Positions 35,870 to 46,834 of a stretch of DNA of 64,000 nt are shown piece by piece. Source of the DNA: Salvia splendens (lineage: Eukaryota; Streptophyta; Magnoliopsida; Lamiales; Lamiaceae). The translations under genes and the position numbers were made by a program. The notes below the pieces were generated by a model. It ran no database searches, was not told where the DNA came from, and saw only the letters and a program-made list of their open reading frames with translations. Where the stretch lies: the NCBI RefSeq assembly GCF_004379255.2, contig NC_056041.1, positions 19,933,559 through 19,997,558 of the forward strand, read 5' to 3'. Every line of letters begins with the position of its first letter. Position 1 is the first letter of the stretch.

Positions 35870-37308
35870 ATGGAGCACCACGATAGTGATTCCCCCGCCA
35901 CGAGCGAGTCACAGGGACCGATCTTTCCCGTTGGCGGAAGTACCCCAATGTCCGCCACGATGTCCGGAATGGCGGGGATGATGCCCCAACTCCAAATGAC
36001 GGTGGGGATGATACCCAGGTACTACAACATGTACCCGCCTTGGTATGGGATGATGCCCCAAATGCCCGGGGTGAGTGCTGGAATGACCCCAATGCCGGGG
36101 ATGAAGCCCGGAATGCCGGGTATGATGCCGCCCCAGATTCCCGGGATGATGCAGGGCTCGCATGTCGCTGCGAGGGGAGTATGCAGGGGGTCCCCCAATC
36201 ACTGGTGGACAATGTCTATCGCCCCTATAAGGATTTACTGTCGACGGACAGCCCCCGAGTACTCCCCTCGAGACTCAGTTCACTGGCATCGAGACGTTCT
36301 CGATGGAGGAGTTGGGGCTATCTCCGATCTGGGATTCTCCCACAGACGCACCAACGGCGACAGGGAGGAGGGGGAAGACAGGGAGAGAGAGAGGGGCATG
36401 GGACGGGCACTACCTCGCCTGCGGCGGGGTACGATGGTGAGGCGGGGGGCGCTGAGGAAGGGGGGATCCAGTAGGAAAAAGAGGACCGTCTGGAGCACAG
36501 AGGAGTGCATCGTGCTTGCGAAGGCGTGGATCAGAATAGTGGAGGATCCATATATTGGGGCTAACCAGCATATCGACAGGATGTGGTGGCGCAAGCCAAA
36601 GCTACCTCCAATTCAAACCGCCAGGGGGAAGCCTCACAACGGAGAGCAATGTAGGAAACAGTGGGAGCGGCTGAAGAGGCAGCTCAGCCGATTCGCAGGC
36701 ATTTACACAAACAACCTCCGCTCTGCAACCAACGACATGTCTGCCGAGGATGTGAAGCTTCTGTCTCACCATTAGTTCAAGGACGCTGCGGGCGGGCTTC
36801 GGGGAATTTAAATATTGGGATGTGTATCTTGTGGTGCATACTTCGGCAAAGTTTACTGCGGGTGTTGAATATGGCTGGCCGAAGCAGACGGAGATCAGTA
36901 CCTCTGGGGAGTACAGTAGCAGTGCTGGTTCCCACGAACTCCCCCCGCCGAGGCAGAGTTCCCGACACCTTCATCGTCGGCCCGCCGCCGTCGCCCGGTG
37001 GGGCAAAAGTCCGCGGCGCGGATGGCGAGTGGAAGCGCCAGAGGGTCCGCCTAGGCCCAATCGGCAGCTCCTACCCAAAACGATCTCGAGCTCCCCTCAC
37101 TCGCCCGCGTCGCGCAACATGAAACCCTGTTACGTGCAATGTTGAATGGCGGACATCGACCGATCGCCATTACAGGTCGTCGCTGAAGGATATCATCAAC
37201 AGTATGCGACGCGATTTGGGGTTGGGAGACATGGCGGAGAGTGGCGACGAGGGGACTACCGGCAGGGACGACGAGGGTACTGGCGGCGGGGAATCCGAGG
37301 AATGAGAC
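35870..37308 (+). pseudogene. Frameshifted Harbinger ORF1 (Met/Gly/Pro-rich start, Myb/SANT-like core)
   Basis: ATG at 35870. The first 301 codons hold a Met/Pro/Gly-rich region (repeats like MPGMKPGMPGMM), a basic patch and a trihelix-like core (RTVWSTEECIVLAKAW, WERLKRQLSRFAGIY), then a stop after LLSHH. The natural continuation (FKDAAGG, then FTAGVEYGWPK in another frame) lies directly downstream. A C-terminal part with LGLGDMAESGDEGTTG reaches about 37308. At least two disruptions separate these pieces. Confidence 0.65.
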
Positions 37309-37587
37309 GGTAGTTTTTTTTTTTAACTATGTAATTTTTTTAATAATTATGTATGCATTTTTTTGTACTATGTATGTTTTTTTTAAATAAAATGGTTGCA
37401 ATTTCTCCATATTTGTGTCGAAATTGTTTAATTCCGTAAATTGTTTAATTTGGTGAATTTGTGAATTTTTATTATTGTGGGATGTCCACCACTGTGCAGT
37501 GGGATGTCCTTATGACGTGGAAGTGCAGTGGGAAGTCCTTATGACGTGGCAGGAGGTGTTTTTGGGAAGTCCGCAGGGATGTCTGCC

Positions 37588-38027
37588 TAGGGCTGGCAAA
37601 ATATACCGAAAATACCGCACTTACTGTACCGAAAAAATACCGAAAATACCGCATTTTCGGTATACCGCATTTTTTGGTACGGTATGATACCTTACCGTTA
37701 GATTAAGGTACGGCAAAGGTATGAATTTTGCATATACCGCGGTATACCGCATCATACCGCATTATACCGCAATTACGGTATATACCACAAAATTGCGGTA
37801 TATACCCTTAATAATTATATAGATTTAATATATTTATTATTTATAAAATTATAATATTTAATATATTTATTATTTATAAATCAAACAAGTATGATTTGCG
37901 GTATACCGCGGTATACCGCAACACGGTACGGTATACCGCAATGTCGGTAAGGTAAAGGTTTTCAAATATTGACATACCGAATTTTCGGTAAGGTATAGGT
38001 ATGACATTTTCTCATACCGCAACCCTA
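37588..38027. mobile_element. hAT-like MITE nested in element B3
   Basis: Element of 440 bp beginning TAGGGCTGGCA and ending (reverse complement) TAGGGTTGCGG, flanked by a perfect 8-bp duplication TGTCTGCC (37580-37587, 38028-38035), the length typical of hAT transposons. It is filled with short repeats of TACCG/CGGTA (for example GGTATACCGC) and has no coding capacity. Confidence 0.88.
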
Positions 38028-38065
38028 TGTCTGCCGGGACATCCGCACCACTACGGATGCCCTAA

Positions 38066-39150
38066 GGTCTTACAAATATCACATAGGTCTGAAAAATGCA
38101 AAATATTACTTCGTCCACCAATAATTGTCTCGATATAGTAGTCATAGTATTTTTCGTTCATCCGGCAATAAATATCGCATTTGCTTTTTTATTCTTTTTA
38201 TAATGGACCTCATATAATCACATTCCACTAATTTTATCTCACAATATAAAAATAAGATTCATCTTCCACCAACCATTTCCGTTACATTTATGAAAATCAT
38301 GCTCGGCTAAACTAAGTCTTGTATTGGTGTATTAAGGGAGTATTACCTTTAAGTTTTCTTTCCTTTTTAATCATTACATTTTAAAACGGCATCAGTGTCA
38401 AATTTCTTTACATTACGATACTATCTCATCTCACTTCTCTATTTTCTTTGTCTCATCTCTCTTCTCACTTTTCTCTCTTTGATTTTCATGCCACTTTTGT
38501 TACTTTTGAGTTATGCCAGTATGAAAAATAATTATCGGAATAAAGGCGAATATTTTTTTAATGTTCGAGAATTTATGAGTATTTTGAATATATTTAATCA
38601 CACAATATGACCATAAATAATTATCATTTGAATTTATTTTTTTATTTTTTTAAAGATTTTAATTATGTGTTTTTTAAAAAAAATTAAGATTTTAAATTGT
38701 AATTTTCTTTTATTAATGAAGTGTGTTTTTATTAATTGAATTTGTTGGAAATAAAAATAAAAAATGAAATTGAATGAATAGTTAAGGGATGAGATGATTA
38801 AGAAATGGAGGTTGCAAGTGTTGTCTCTTAGTTAAGAGATAGGGTAAAAAGTGTTGTGGGACCCATGAATAATTAAGGGATGAGACGGTATTGAGACATG
38901 AATGTGGATGGTCTAAATAACTTAGTAATAGTATCATTCATTTCTTCTATAGGTAGACGGTAGTAGGATTGAATTTATTTTTAAGTAGCTAGAGTACCCC
39001 CTTTGTTCCATTATACATAATGTGTATTCCTTAATTCATTTATAGATTATATATTAATAGTATTATTTAATTTTAAAAACTGAACACTGCCTGCCTCACT
39101 AGATTTCTAAATGGTTGATAGTACCTTACTAATTAAAATAATAATGCATA
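38066..39150. other. AT-rich intergenic stretch
   Basis: No gene. A very weak Stowaway-like pair (TACTTCGTCC near 38108, AAGGGAGTAT near 38342) and a stretch near 38760-38920 resembling decayed transposon ends are all I see. Confidence 0.4.
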
Positions 39151-39381
39151 CTCCCTCCGTCCCAGCTAAGTTGAGTCGTATTCCTCTTTGGGATGTTCCA
39201 ACTAAGTTGAGTAATTTCTTTTTTGACTAAAAACAAAATATTCAATCATTCTTACTTTTTTTATCACCTAATTTACTCTCTCTTTATTTTTCTTATTTTA
39301 TTCATCTATTCTATTTTTCAACTAAATTTCTTAATCTTTGTGCCCAACAATTTTGTATCAACTTAGGTGTGAACCAGGGAG
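39151..39381. mobile_element. Stowaway-like MITE (231 bp)
   Basis: Left end CTCCCTCCGTCCCAGCTAAG; the right end, reverse-complemented, CTCCCTGGTTCACACCTAAG. TA flanks on both sides (39149-39150, 39382-39383). Confidence 0.75.
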
Positions 39382-39743
39382 TAGTATATAATTGTGCGGG
39401 GAACATGTGTGCATAAAGGCCATTAATTTAGGTAATGGTGTAGTAATGTTTCCCATATTTAAGATTGGCCTCGATATTAACCCATCAGTCCCATCTCACT
39501 GACATGCCACTGTCCCTTAATCGTCATTATTTTTACCATCTAGAAGGCCATTGATTCATCTGGATGAAAGTTTAAATCAATTTTATAAAGTTAATCAATG
39601 TATATGAAAAATACTCATATTTTTATGATACAAACCGAAATTGAATATTATTACTATATTTTTATGAGACTTAAAGTATAATAATATCATTAATAGTTAT
39701 AAACTAAAATGTAAAATAAAATAGTACTAGTATTATTTGCTTA

Positions 39744-41524
39744 GAGCATCCACAACCGCGCTCTTGCCAGCGGCACGGTTGTGGGCCCGGGCGGTACTAT
39801 TCATGTCTGCTCTCTGGCAAGAGCACAACACCCACAAATGTGCTCTTCCGCAAGGACGAGCACAATTAATTTAATATTCAATTAAACATAAACATTTCCA
39901 TAATACTAAAATTCATTAAAAAATCATAATAAATATTACAAAATACAAATAAAATAAAAAAGACATAATTAAAATCCTAAAAATTAAAAATTACATAATT
40001 AAAATACTTAAAATTAAAAATTACCTAATTATTGGCTAATATTACCCGAGTAAGACTACTCATCCGGCGGCAACAACCCCAATTGTTTTTGGAGACCCAC
40101 TATCATGCCCTCGTGCGTTTGAAGTTGCGTGGGGGTCATAGTTGACCTATCGGCCATATTGAGTTGGGCCAAAAGGGCCCACAACGAGTTGTTCGGGGGT
40201 GGAGGTGGAACATAGGGTGCGGATTCGGGGGCGGGGGCCGATGGAGTCGCGGAGCGCCGGCGCTCGGTCGCCGCCTTCTTCCTTCCTTGCGGTCGGCGTT
40301 GGGAACCGCTTGGTCCAGCGTCGGGGCTACCCAAGTTAGCTCCGGCGAGTTGGCTAGCCACTTCTTCGGAGCCGGAGTCGGATAGGGATACCGACCTTGA
40401 CCGTTTGGAGGAGCCGCTAGAGGAGGATGTTACGCCTCCCAGATACCTCGGGTGGTACCGCGTTTCCTGCCAAACGTTAAGGTACTTGGACGACTTACCG
40501 TTCATGGATTGGTATGTGCTCAGCGCCGCAGTGATGATGTCGACCTCGCTCCGGTCGCTCCTAGCATTCCGCGACTCTGGAGGAAATAGCCATTGAACTT
40601 GCCAATTTCGTCGTTGGCTCGGCCGATGCAGTTGCACACCATACTCTCGTTGCGCTCGATCGTTCCCGGCGGCCGGTTTGCATTGTAACGGCGAGATACG
40701 CGCCACCAAAAGTGATCGCCCGATTGGTTCGTGTCAACCGCCGCATCTTCGGAGATTTCGAAGTACGCCTTGAACAATTTATCCATCTCCGCCGGCGTGT
40801 ACGGTGTGCGGACACCGCTGCCGCGAGTAGGAGCTTGCGGAGGTTGGGAGGGGGCGGTCGGCCTAGGCTCCGGTGTCCACCCGTATCGTCCTTCGGAGGC
40901 ACCTTGGTCGTCAATTGGGTATGGACGGTAGCCACCCGGAACGGCCGAATCTTGGGTTTGAGGAGGGGCCGAATATTCCGTTTCCGGACTAGGAAACGGT
41001 TTTAAACCGAACCATTCGGGGTTTCAACCGTGGGAGACCGTAGGGTTATCGCCTTGGCCGGACATAGTGATGTTGTAGGGTATGAGAGAATGAAGATGAA
41101 AATGGATATGAGAGATTGAAGATGAGAATGGAGATGAGAGAATGATGATGAGAATTGTGTAGTTTGATGTGAATTTTTGGGAGTGAAATTGGGGGTATTT
41201 ATAGATGAAAATGTGTATTTTTTGGGTAAAAAAATTTTAAAAAAAAATTAAAAAGTGGGAAAAAACGGTTATAAACGGATATAATTTTTTTGGGAAGTGA
41301 AAATTTTTTTTATTTTTTATCAGTTTTTTTAATTAAAAACCGATTTTTAAAAAAAAATTATTTAAACCCAACGGCTATGCCGTTGACGAATGAGGGCGCG
41401 CCACGTCAGCTGCTCGATGCATCGAGCAGCGCCGTGCCAGCAGCGCGAGCGCAGCGGCGGCGGGTGGCGTCCTTGCAAGCGGCGCGGACGGCGGTGGCGA
41501 GCAGCGCCACCGTTGCGGATGCTC
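39744..41524 (-). mobile_element. PIF/Harbinger element A2, inverted relative of A1
   Basis: Element of 1,781 bp. Ends GAGCATCCACAACCG (left) and GAGCATCCGCAACGG (reverse complement of the right), with TTA at 39741-39743 and 41525-41527. Overall layout, promoter, ORF1 and the AT-rich tandem repeat match A1 in the opposite orientation, but ORF1 is broken. Confidence 0.85.
40056..41065 (-). pseudogene. Broken Myb/SANT-like ORF1 of element A2
   Basis: Starts at ATG 41065 (MSGQGDNP), but an in-frame TGA replaces the Trp of the A1 copy (HGWNPEW) within the first 20 codons. Frameshifts separate the middle blocks: LFKAYFEISEDAAVDTNQSG is in one frame (40520-40786) and SMNGKSSKYLNVWQ plus the C-terminus in another (40056-40709). 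The final helix LQTHEGMIVGLQKQLGL is still readable. Confidence 0.8.
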
Positions 41525-41994
41525 TTAGGAAAATGTTATCTGTTGATACATTTAAAGTCGATTCTGTTCCATGTAAAATAAGCATTCAATTATAGGTAAA
41601 AGTAAATTATATTGTGTTGTGGGGTTTTTTTGGAATAAGGAGATAATACTGATAGTTTTTTTACCATTTCATTTAATACTCTTGTTCATCCTATTTTAGT
41701 GCATTGCACGGTCCATTGCAGAGGGGATCATTTTATGACACATGACTTAGAAATGACACCATTTTCCCACAAATATAAAACGGTTCAACTACCTTGCTGG
41801 TACAACAGTGCCTAAATTCAATTTGGATGATTAATCCACTAGATTCTCTATTTACTATAGCAGTAGATAATTCTAGGAAGTGTGAATAATTATGGTTTAA
41901 AATTTGCATATCGTCCAAAAAAACAAATTGGAGCAAGAGTGGGCAATCGTCAGAAATAGCATAAATGGTCTAAAACCTGCATATTTTAAGTTTA

Positions 41995-43888
41995 GAGCAT
42001 CAGCAGTGGTGGACGTCACCGCGGAATTCCCACCGGCGTGCGGGAATTCCGTGGCGGACGTCCGCCATTGTGCGTGGCATGCACAGATACGGAATTCTGT
42101 CGAGGAATTCACAGTTCCGCGGCGTTCCGCGGGGAATTCCATGCGGACGTCCACCATTGCGTTGACTCCCACGGACGTCCGCGCGGAATTCCCGTTTATT
42201 GAACTAAATGTTTTTTTTTAATTTCTATAAATACATCCCGTTGAACTTCATTTCATTCGCACCACTTGTATTAACAAGTTTCTCTCTCTAAATTTCTTTT
42301 ATATATCCGTAATGGCCGGTAGTGGTAGTGATGGTGATGGGCATTATGAACATATGATGCAACTGATTTACGCACGTGTGCGGGAGGCCGCAGAGAGGGA
42401 GGAACAAGCGGCCTCGGCGCCAGCGGTGCCTCGACCCATCCATCGTCGCACTATAGTACCCCGAGACCACCTCGCTGCCCACCATAGGCTGTATGTGGAT
42501 TACTTTGCACCGGAGCCACGGTTTGGGGAGAACCTATTCCGACGACGGCTTAGCATGCATCGTCCGCTCTTTCTGCCTATTGTGGGCACTTTGGAGCGTC
42601 GATACGGGTATTTCAGGGTGCGGGAGGATGTGGATGGTAAACCCGGCCACACGCCGATTAAGAAGTGCACTGCCGCAATCAGGCAGCTGGCATACGGAGG
42701 CGCGACCGATATGTTCGACGAGTACCTCCACATCGGCAAGACGACTGCCCGAGAGTGCCTGAAGTATTTTTGTGAGGGCGTTAGGGAGATATTCGGGGAT
42801 AGGTATCTTCGGAAGCCTACCCCCGAAGATTGTCAGGCTTTGCTGGATATGAACGAGAATCAACACGGGTTCTAGGGATGTTAGACAGCATAGATTGTAT
42901 GCACTGGGAATGGAAGAACTGCCCCGCTGCCTGGAAATGGATGTACACTACTAGTTTCAAGGCCAAGAATCCTACGATGATCCTTGAGGGGTAGCTGACT
43001 ACTGGTTATGGATTTGACATGCCTATTTTGGAGTAGCCGGGTCAAATAGCGACATCAACGTCCTCCAGTCGTTGCCCCTTTTCAACGACCAGTGCATGGG
43101 CGTCGGTCCGACCGTCAACTTCGTCGCCAACGACAATTAACACAACATGAGCTACTATTTTGCGGATGGGATATACCTTATGTGGTCTGTCTTTGTGAAG
43201 ACGATAAGATGCCCAACAGATGAAAATAAGATATATTTTGCGGGTCGCCAGGAGGTAGCGCGCAAGGATGTTGAGCGGGCATTTGATGTGCTCCAGGCTC
43301 GATGGGCGGCAGTGAAGGGTCCAACATGGTTGTGGTACGTTGAAAGCATCGCCGACATCATGTACGCATGTATTATCATGCACAACATGATTGTCGAAGA
43401 TGAAGGTCCAGCACTGACTGATTGGGCCAATGATGATGCTAATGCTGCGGGTCCAAGCCACGTCGTGGCCACTAGCAATGTACGCATGGGGATACCCCAT
43501 GACGAAGTCGATCGAGTCCGTGCATTTGCTGACATGCGCCAAAAACAAGCCCATGTTCAACTCCAGAACGATATTATTGAAGAAGTATGGCAGCGGAGGG
43601 GTCGTCGTTGATGTAGTTTTAAATTATTGAAATGTATTTTTTAAATTTGGTGAAATGTACTTTTCTTTTTTAATGGAAATTTTCCCCCTACTCGTTCGAA
43701 ATTTTAATTCCGTTAATTGTTTAATTCCGGAAATTGTTTGTGATTTTTTTTTATTGTGGGAAGTCCGTCGGGAATTCCGCGGGGATTCCGCCACTGTGCA
43801 GTGGGAAGTTCGTATGACGTGGCAGGAGGTGTTTTTGGGAATTCCGCGGGGAATTTCGCCGGGAGCTCCGCGCGCACTGCTGATGCAC
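41995..43888 (+). mobile_element. PIF/Harbinger element B2 carrying a broken DDE transposase
   Basis: Element of 1,894 bp. Ends GAGCATCAGCAGTGG and (reverse complement) GTGCATCAGCAGTGC, with TTA at 41992-41994 and 43889-43891. Subterminal regions contain repeated GGAATTCC motifs where B1 has GGACGTCC. The promoter region has CTATAAATACATCC near 42225. Confidence 0.85.
42312..43611 (+). pseudogene. Harbinger DDE transposase, frameshifted
   Basis: ATG 42312 opens a 187-codon frame (to 42875) ending just after NENQHGF, where B1 continues into the first catalytic block; a small deletion shifts the frame. The first block SIDCMHWEWKN follows in another frame, with further stops near 42990-43140. 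The last part, 43147-43611, is open and includes ARKDVERAFDVLQ (catalytic Glu) and the C-terminal IIEEVWQRRG. The N-terminal third is better preserved than in any other copy here. Confidence 0.82.
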
Positions 43889-44596
43889 TTACGACACGTT
43901 GTGTAGTTTTATTAATTTAACAATAATAAATACTCTTTCAGCCACCAATAATAATTTTATGAGTGATCGATATTAGTATTAATGACAAATTGGTAAACAA
44001 GAGATGAAAAGAAAAAGTAGGTAAAATATGAAAACGAATGAAAAAATTGAATAAATTTGAGAGAAGAGAAAACGTGGATAGAATATTGTTAATATTTTGA
44101 ATAAATGACCTTTTTTGTGCGGACATGATATTTTATACAACTTTGTTTTATGTATTAAGTGGAGAGAATAAGAAAGATATATTTTTATTATGATTCATCT
44201 TAGTTTGAATAAAAGAAAAAAAAGTTAATTGACGGAAGGAATTCTTATTTATAGATAAACATTTCGAATTTGAGAGATTTTATATTTCTATTTATTTGAT
44301 ACTATATACAAATATACAATCATAAATTCATTAGCGAAAAAGGTACTATTTGGGCCTCCGAAACATTTGAATTGGGTTATGTGTGACGCTGATAGATGAC
44401 AAAAATTTGAAATTTGAAATTTGAAAAAGAAAACTAACTTTGACTGAAAATTTTATTCTCTATTTCAGCGACTTCAGCAAAGGAAATTTAATAATTCATT
44501 TTTTTTGCAATGCCATCGGATATTAATAGCATGAGATTGAGAGTACTAAAAAAAGTTACGAATTTGTCTAATGAGGCGGTTCTCCCTCTCTCGTAA
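43889..44596. other. AT-rich intergenic stretch
   Basis: No gene. A weakly Stowaway-like pair (CTCTTTCAGCC near 43932 and GACGGAAGGA near 44232) may be an old element. Confidence 0.4.
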
Positions 44597-45439
44597 GGGT
44601 ATCCACTATGGAGTGGACGCGGCTATAGCGGGCGGCGGGCAGGCTATAGTGGCAAGGTTGTCCCCTGGGGGTGGACGCGGCGGGCGTGGCGATGGGGGGC
44701 GGACGGGCGATCGCCGGGTGCGGGGCGAGGACGCGGCGGGGGGAGGGGCATAGCCGCGTCTATAGGCGCGGCGACCATAGTGGCGACATCCGCCGCTGCG
44801 CATGCGGCGCCAATTTCAATTTTTTTTTTATTTTTTTTCTCTATAAATACCACTCTCCACCACCTATTTTTCATCATTTTCACAAAATCCCTCCACTCAC
44901 TATCTACACAACCACTCTCTAAAAAATGCACCGAGGAGACGACGAATCACCCGACTATCAGGAATCGGGATATGGCGGATATGCGCCTCCGTTCCAGCCT
45001 CTCGGATTGAGAGTCGACTGGGGTTGGTTGATAATGCGCCTGGGGATACCGCGGCCGGCAGCAGCGAGAGAGGGGAAGGAGGAGAAGAAGAAGAAGAGGA
45101 AGACGAGGAAGCCGACTCCGACACCGAGTAGACGATGGCGGAGTTTTGTAGTTGTATTTTATTTTAATTATTCGTTGTATAATTTTACCGGTTTGCAATA
45201 CAACGAATATTCGACCCTAATTACCTCGTATTCTAGTTATTTATACTGCGATTATTTAAATTACACTGATTGAAACTAAAAATATTTAAAAATGAAAATT
45301 GATTATAAAATTTGGGGGCTATTGGAGGTGTCCACTATAGTGGCGGAAATAGAATTTTGGAGCTATGGACAACAAAATGGGGCTATGGACAAAAACTGGG
45401 GCGGGGCTATTGGGCATGTCTGCCTTATAGTGGACACTC
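44597..45439 (+). mobile_element. Non-autonomous Harbinger element with ORF1 fragment (C2)
   Basis: Ends GGGTATCCACTATGG and (reverse complement) GAGTGTCCACTATAA, flanked by TAA (44594-44596 and 45440-45442). Its promoter TCTATAAATACCACTCTCC and the start of its ORF match element C1 at 25833. Confidence 0.8.
44926..45129 (+). pseudogene. Internally deleted Harbinger ORF1
   Basis: ATG 44926 reads MHRGDDESPDYQESGYGG, then loses the conserved core. In another frame the acidic ending of ORF1 follows (GEGGEEEEEEDEEADSDTE with a TAG at 45127-45129). Only the two ends of the protein survive. Confidence 0.6.
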
Positions 45440-45611
45440 TAAAAAAGACACAAATATAAGAGAAATATGAGAGCTTGATGTAAAAATGATGAATGAGAAT
45501 ATTTATTAACTATTTGAATTGGGTATAAAAAGATTCAAAAAATTTGAAAATGGTCATGAAATGACTCTATTTTTAGAATGGGGATTTTTGTTTTACGAAT
45601 TTGAAAAAATA

Positions 45612-46373
45612 CTCCATCCGTCCCATTAAATATGCAACATCTACTTTTCGGCATAGGATTTTTTGTAGTGTCGTTTTGTGATTTAATGAAAAAAGAAGAA
45701 AAAGTTGAGAGAGTATTATTTATATTTTTAGGCCATCCGCAATGGGGCGGACGATGGCACGTCCGATGGCGCGCATCGTCCGCGCCCGCCATCGTCCGCC
45801 CCATTGCGGGTGCGTGACATAGGCCGCGGACGATCGTCGCGCCCTATACTAAGGGCGCGGAGTATAGCGCGGACGATAGGCCATCGGCCGCCCCACTGTG
45901 GGCTACGCGGACGATGACACGCGTTTTTGATTTTCTATTTAAATCTCGTTTCTCATTCATTTGTACATACGAACATATCGACTATCTCTTTACATATTCT
46001 CTCTCAACATTCAACCAAAATGAATTTCGGCGACGACACCAATAGTTTTAGTTCGTCTGAGTCCGGTAGTTCGACGTCTGAGTTTGCATTTTTTTAATTC
46101 GCATTGTAATGTATTAATTTTTATTAAATGAAATGAAGTTTTTGAAATTTGTATTTTAATTTATTAGTTTTTTAAATTCGTATGGATTTTGTAAATATTA
46201 AAAAAATAATGATGTGGCGCGCCTTAGGGCGCCCCCATTGCATGTGGAGAGGTAGGAGGATAAAACTGATGACGTGGCGCGCCTTAGGGCGCCCCACTGC
46301 TGATGCCCTTAGAAAAGTTTCATTTTTAATGAGACAAACTAAAAAGAAAAACGTTTCATTTTTAAACAGAGAG
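45612..46373. mobile_element. Stowaway-like MITE split by a Harbinger insertion
   Basis: Left part begins CTCCATCCGTCCCATTAAAT after TA (45610-45611). The right part ends GAG (46373) before TA, its reverse complement being CTCTCTGTTTAAAAATGAAAC. The two halves are separated by the 578-bp Harbinger element at 45731-46308. Confidence 0.65.
45731..46308 (+). mobile_element. Non-autonomous Harbinger element nested in a Stowaway MITE
   Basis: Ends GGCCATCCGCAATGG and (reverse complement) GGGCATCAGCAGTGG, with TTA at 45728-45730 and 46309-46311. The GC-rich left end contains repeated GGACGATGG/CCATCGTCC. A vestigial ORF at 46020-46097 (ATGAATTTCGGCGACGAC to TAA, 25 aa, MNFGDDTNSFSSSES) looks like the first codons of an ORF1. 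Confidence 0.75.
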
Positions 46374-46834
46374 TATATTTTAATGGGTTAAAGTCACGGC
46401 CAACGCATAGCGCTCTACATGCCCCGCGCGTGTCCCTCCCACTCAACGAGCGGTTTATTCAATCACTTTATGGAATATGCTCATTATGCATATGATTCAT
46501 TAAAAATGTTGAAATTATTAGAATACAATTCATAAATTACACCAATCTTGCAGCAAAAAATAATGATATTTACTCCATACATGAACATGTTATGACGCTC
46601 ATAGATACATAGACAAATCATAGTATAAGTTTTGAAGACACAATAAAACCATAATTTAGACTATAAGTTTTGAAGAGACAATAAAACCATAATTTACTTG
46701 ACGATATGAAAGTATATATATTTTTAACTTTTTGTTTGTTGAAATTTGGGAGAAAGGGTGAATTTTTTGGAAGAGATGAGGGTAGTGGCGGATTTAGGAT
46801 TTTCGATTCGGGGATACGAAAAAAAAGGATATGG

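Larger units (their letters stand above)
35570..38062 (+). mobile_element. PIF/Harbinger element B3 carrying a broken Myb/SANT-like ORF1
   Basis: Left end GAGCATCTGTAATGG, right end (reverse complement) GGGCATCCGTAGTGG. The right flank is TAA and the left CAA, an imperfect duplication. The subterminal GGACGTCCGCCATTGTG and the promoter with CTATAAATAC followed by TTCATTTCATTCGC closely match transposase elements B1 and B2, but the cargo is ORF1. A 440-bp hAT-like MITE (37588-38027) is inserted near its right end. Confidence 0.78.
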
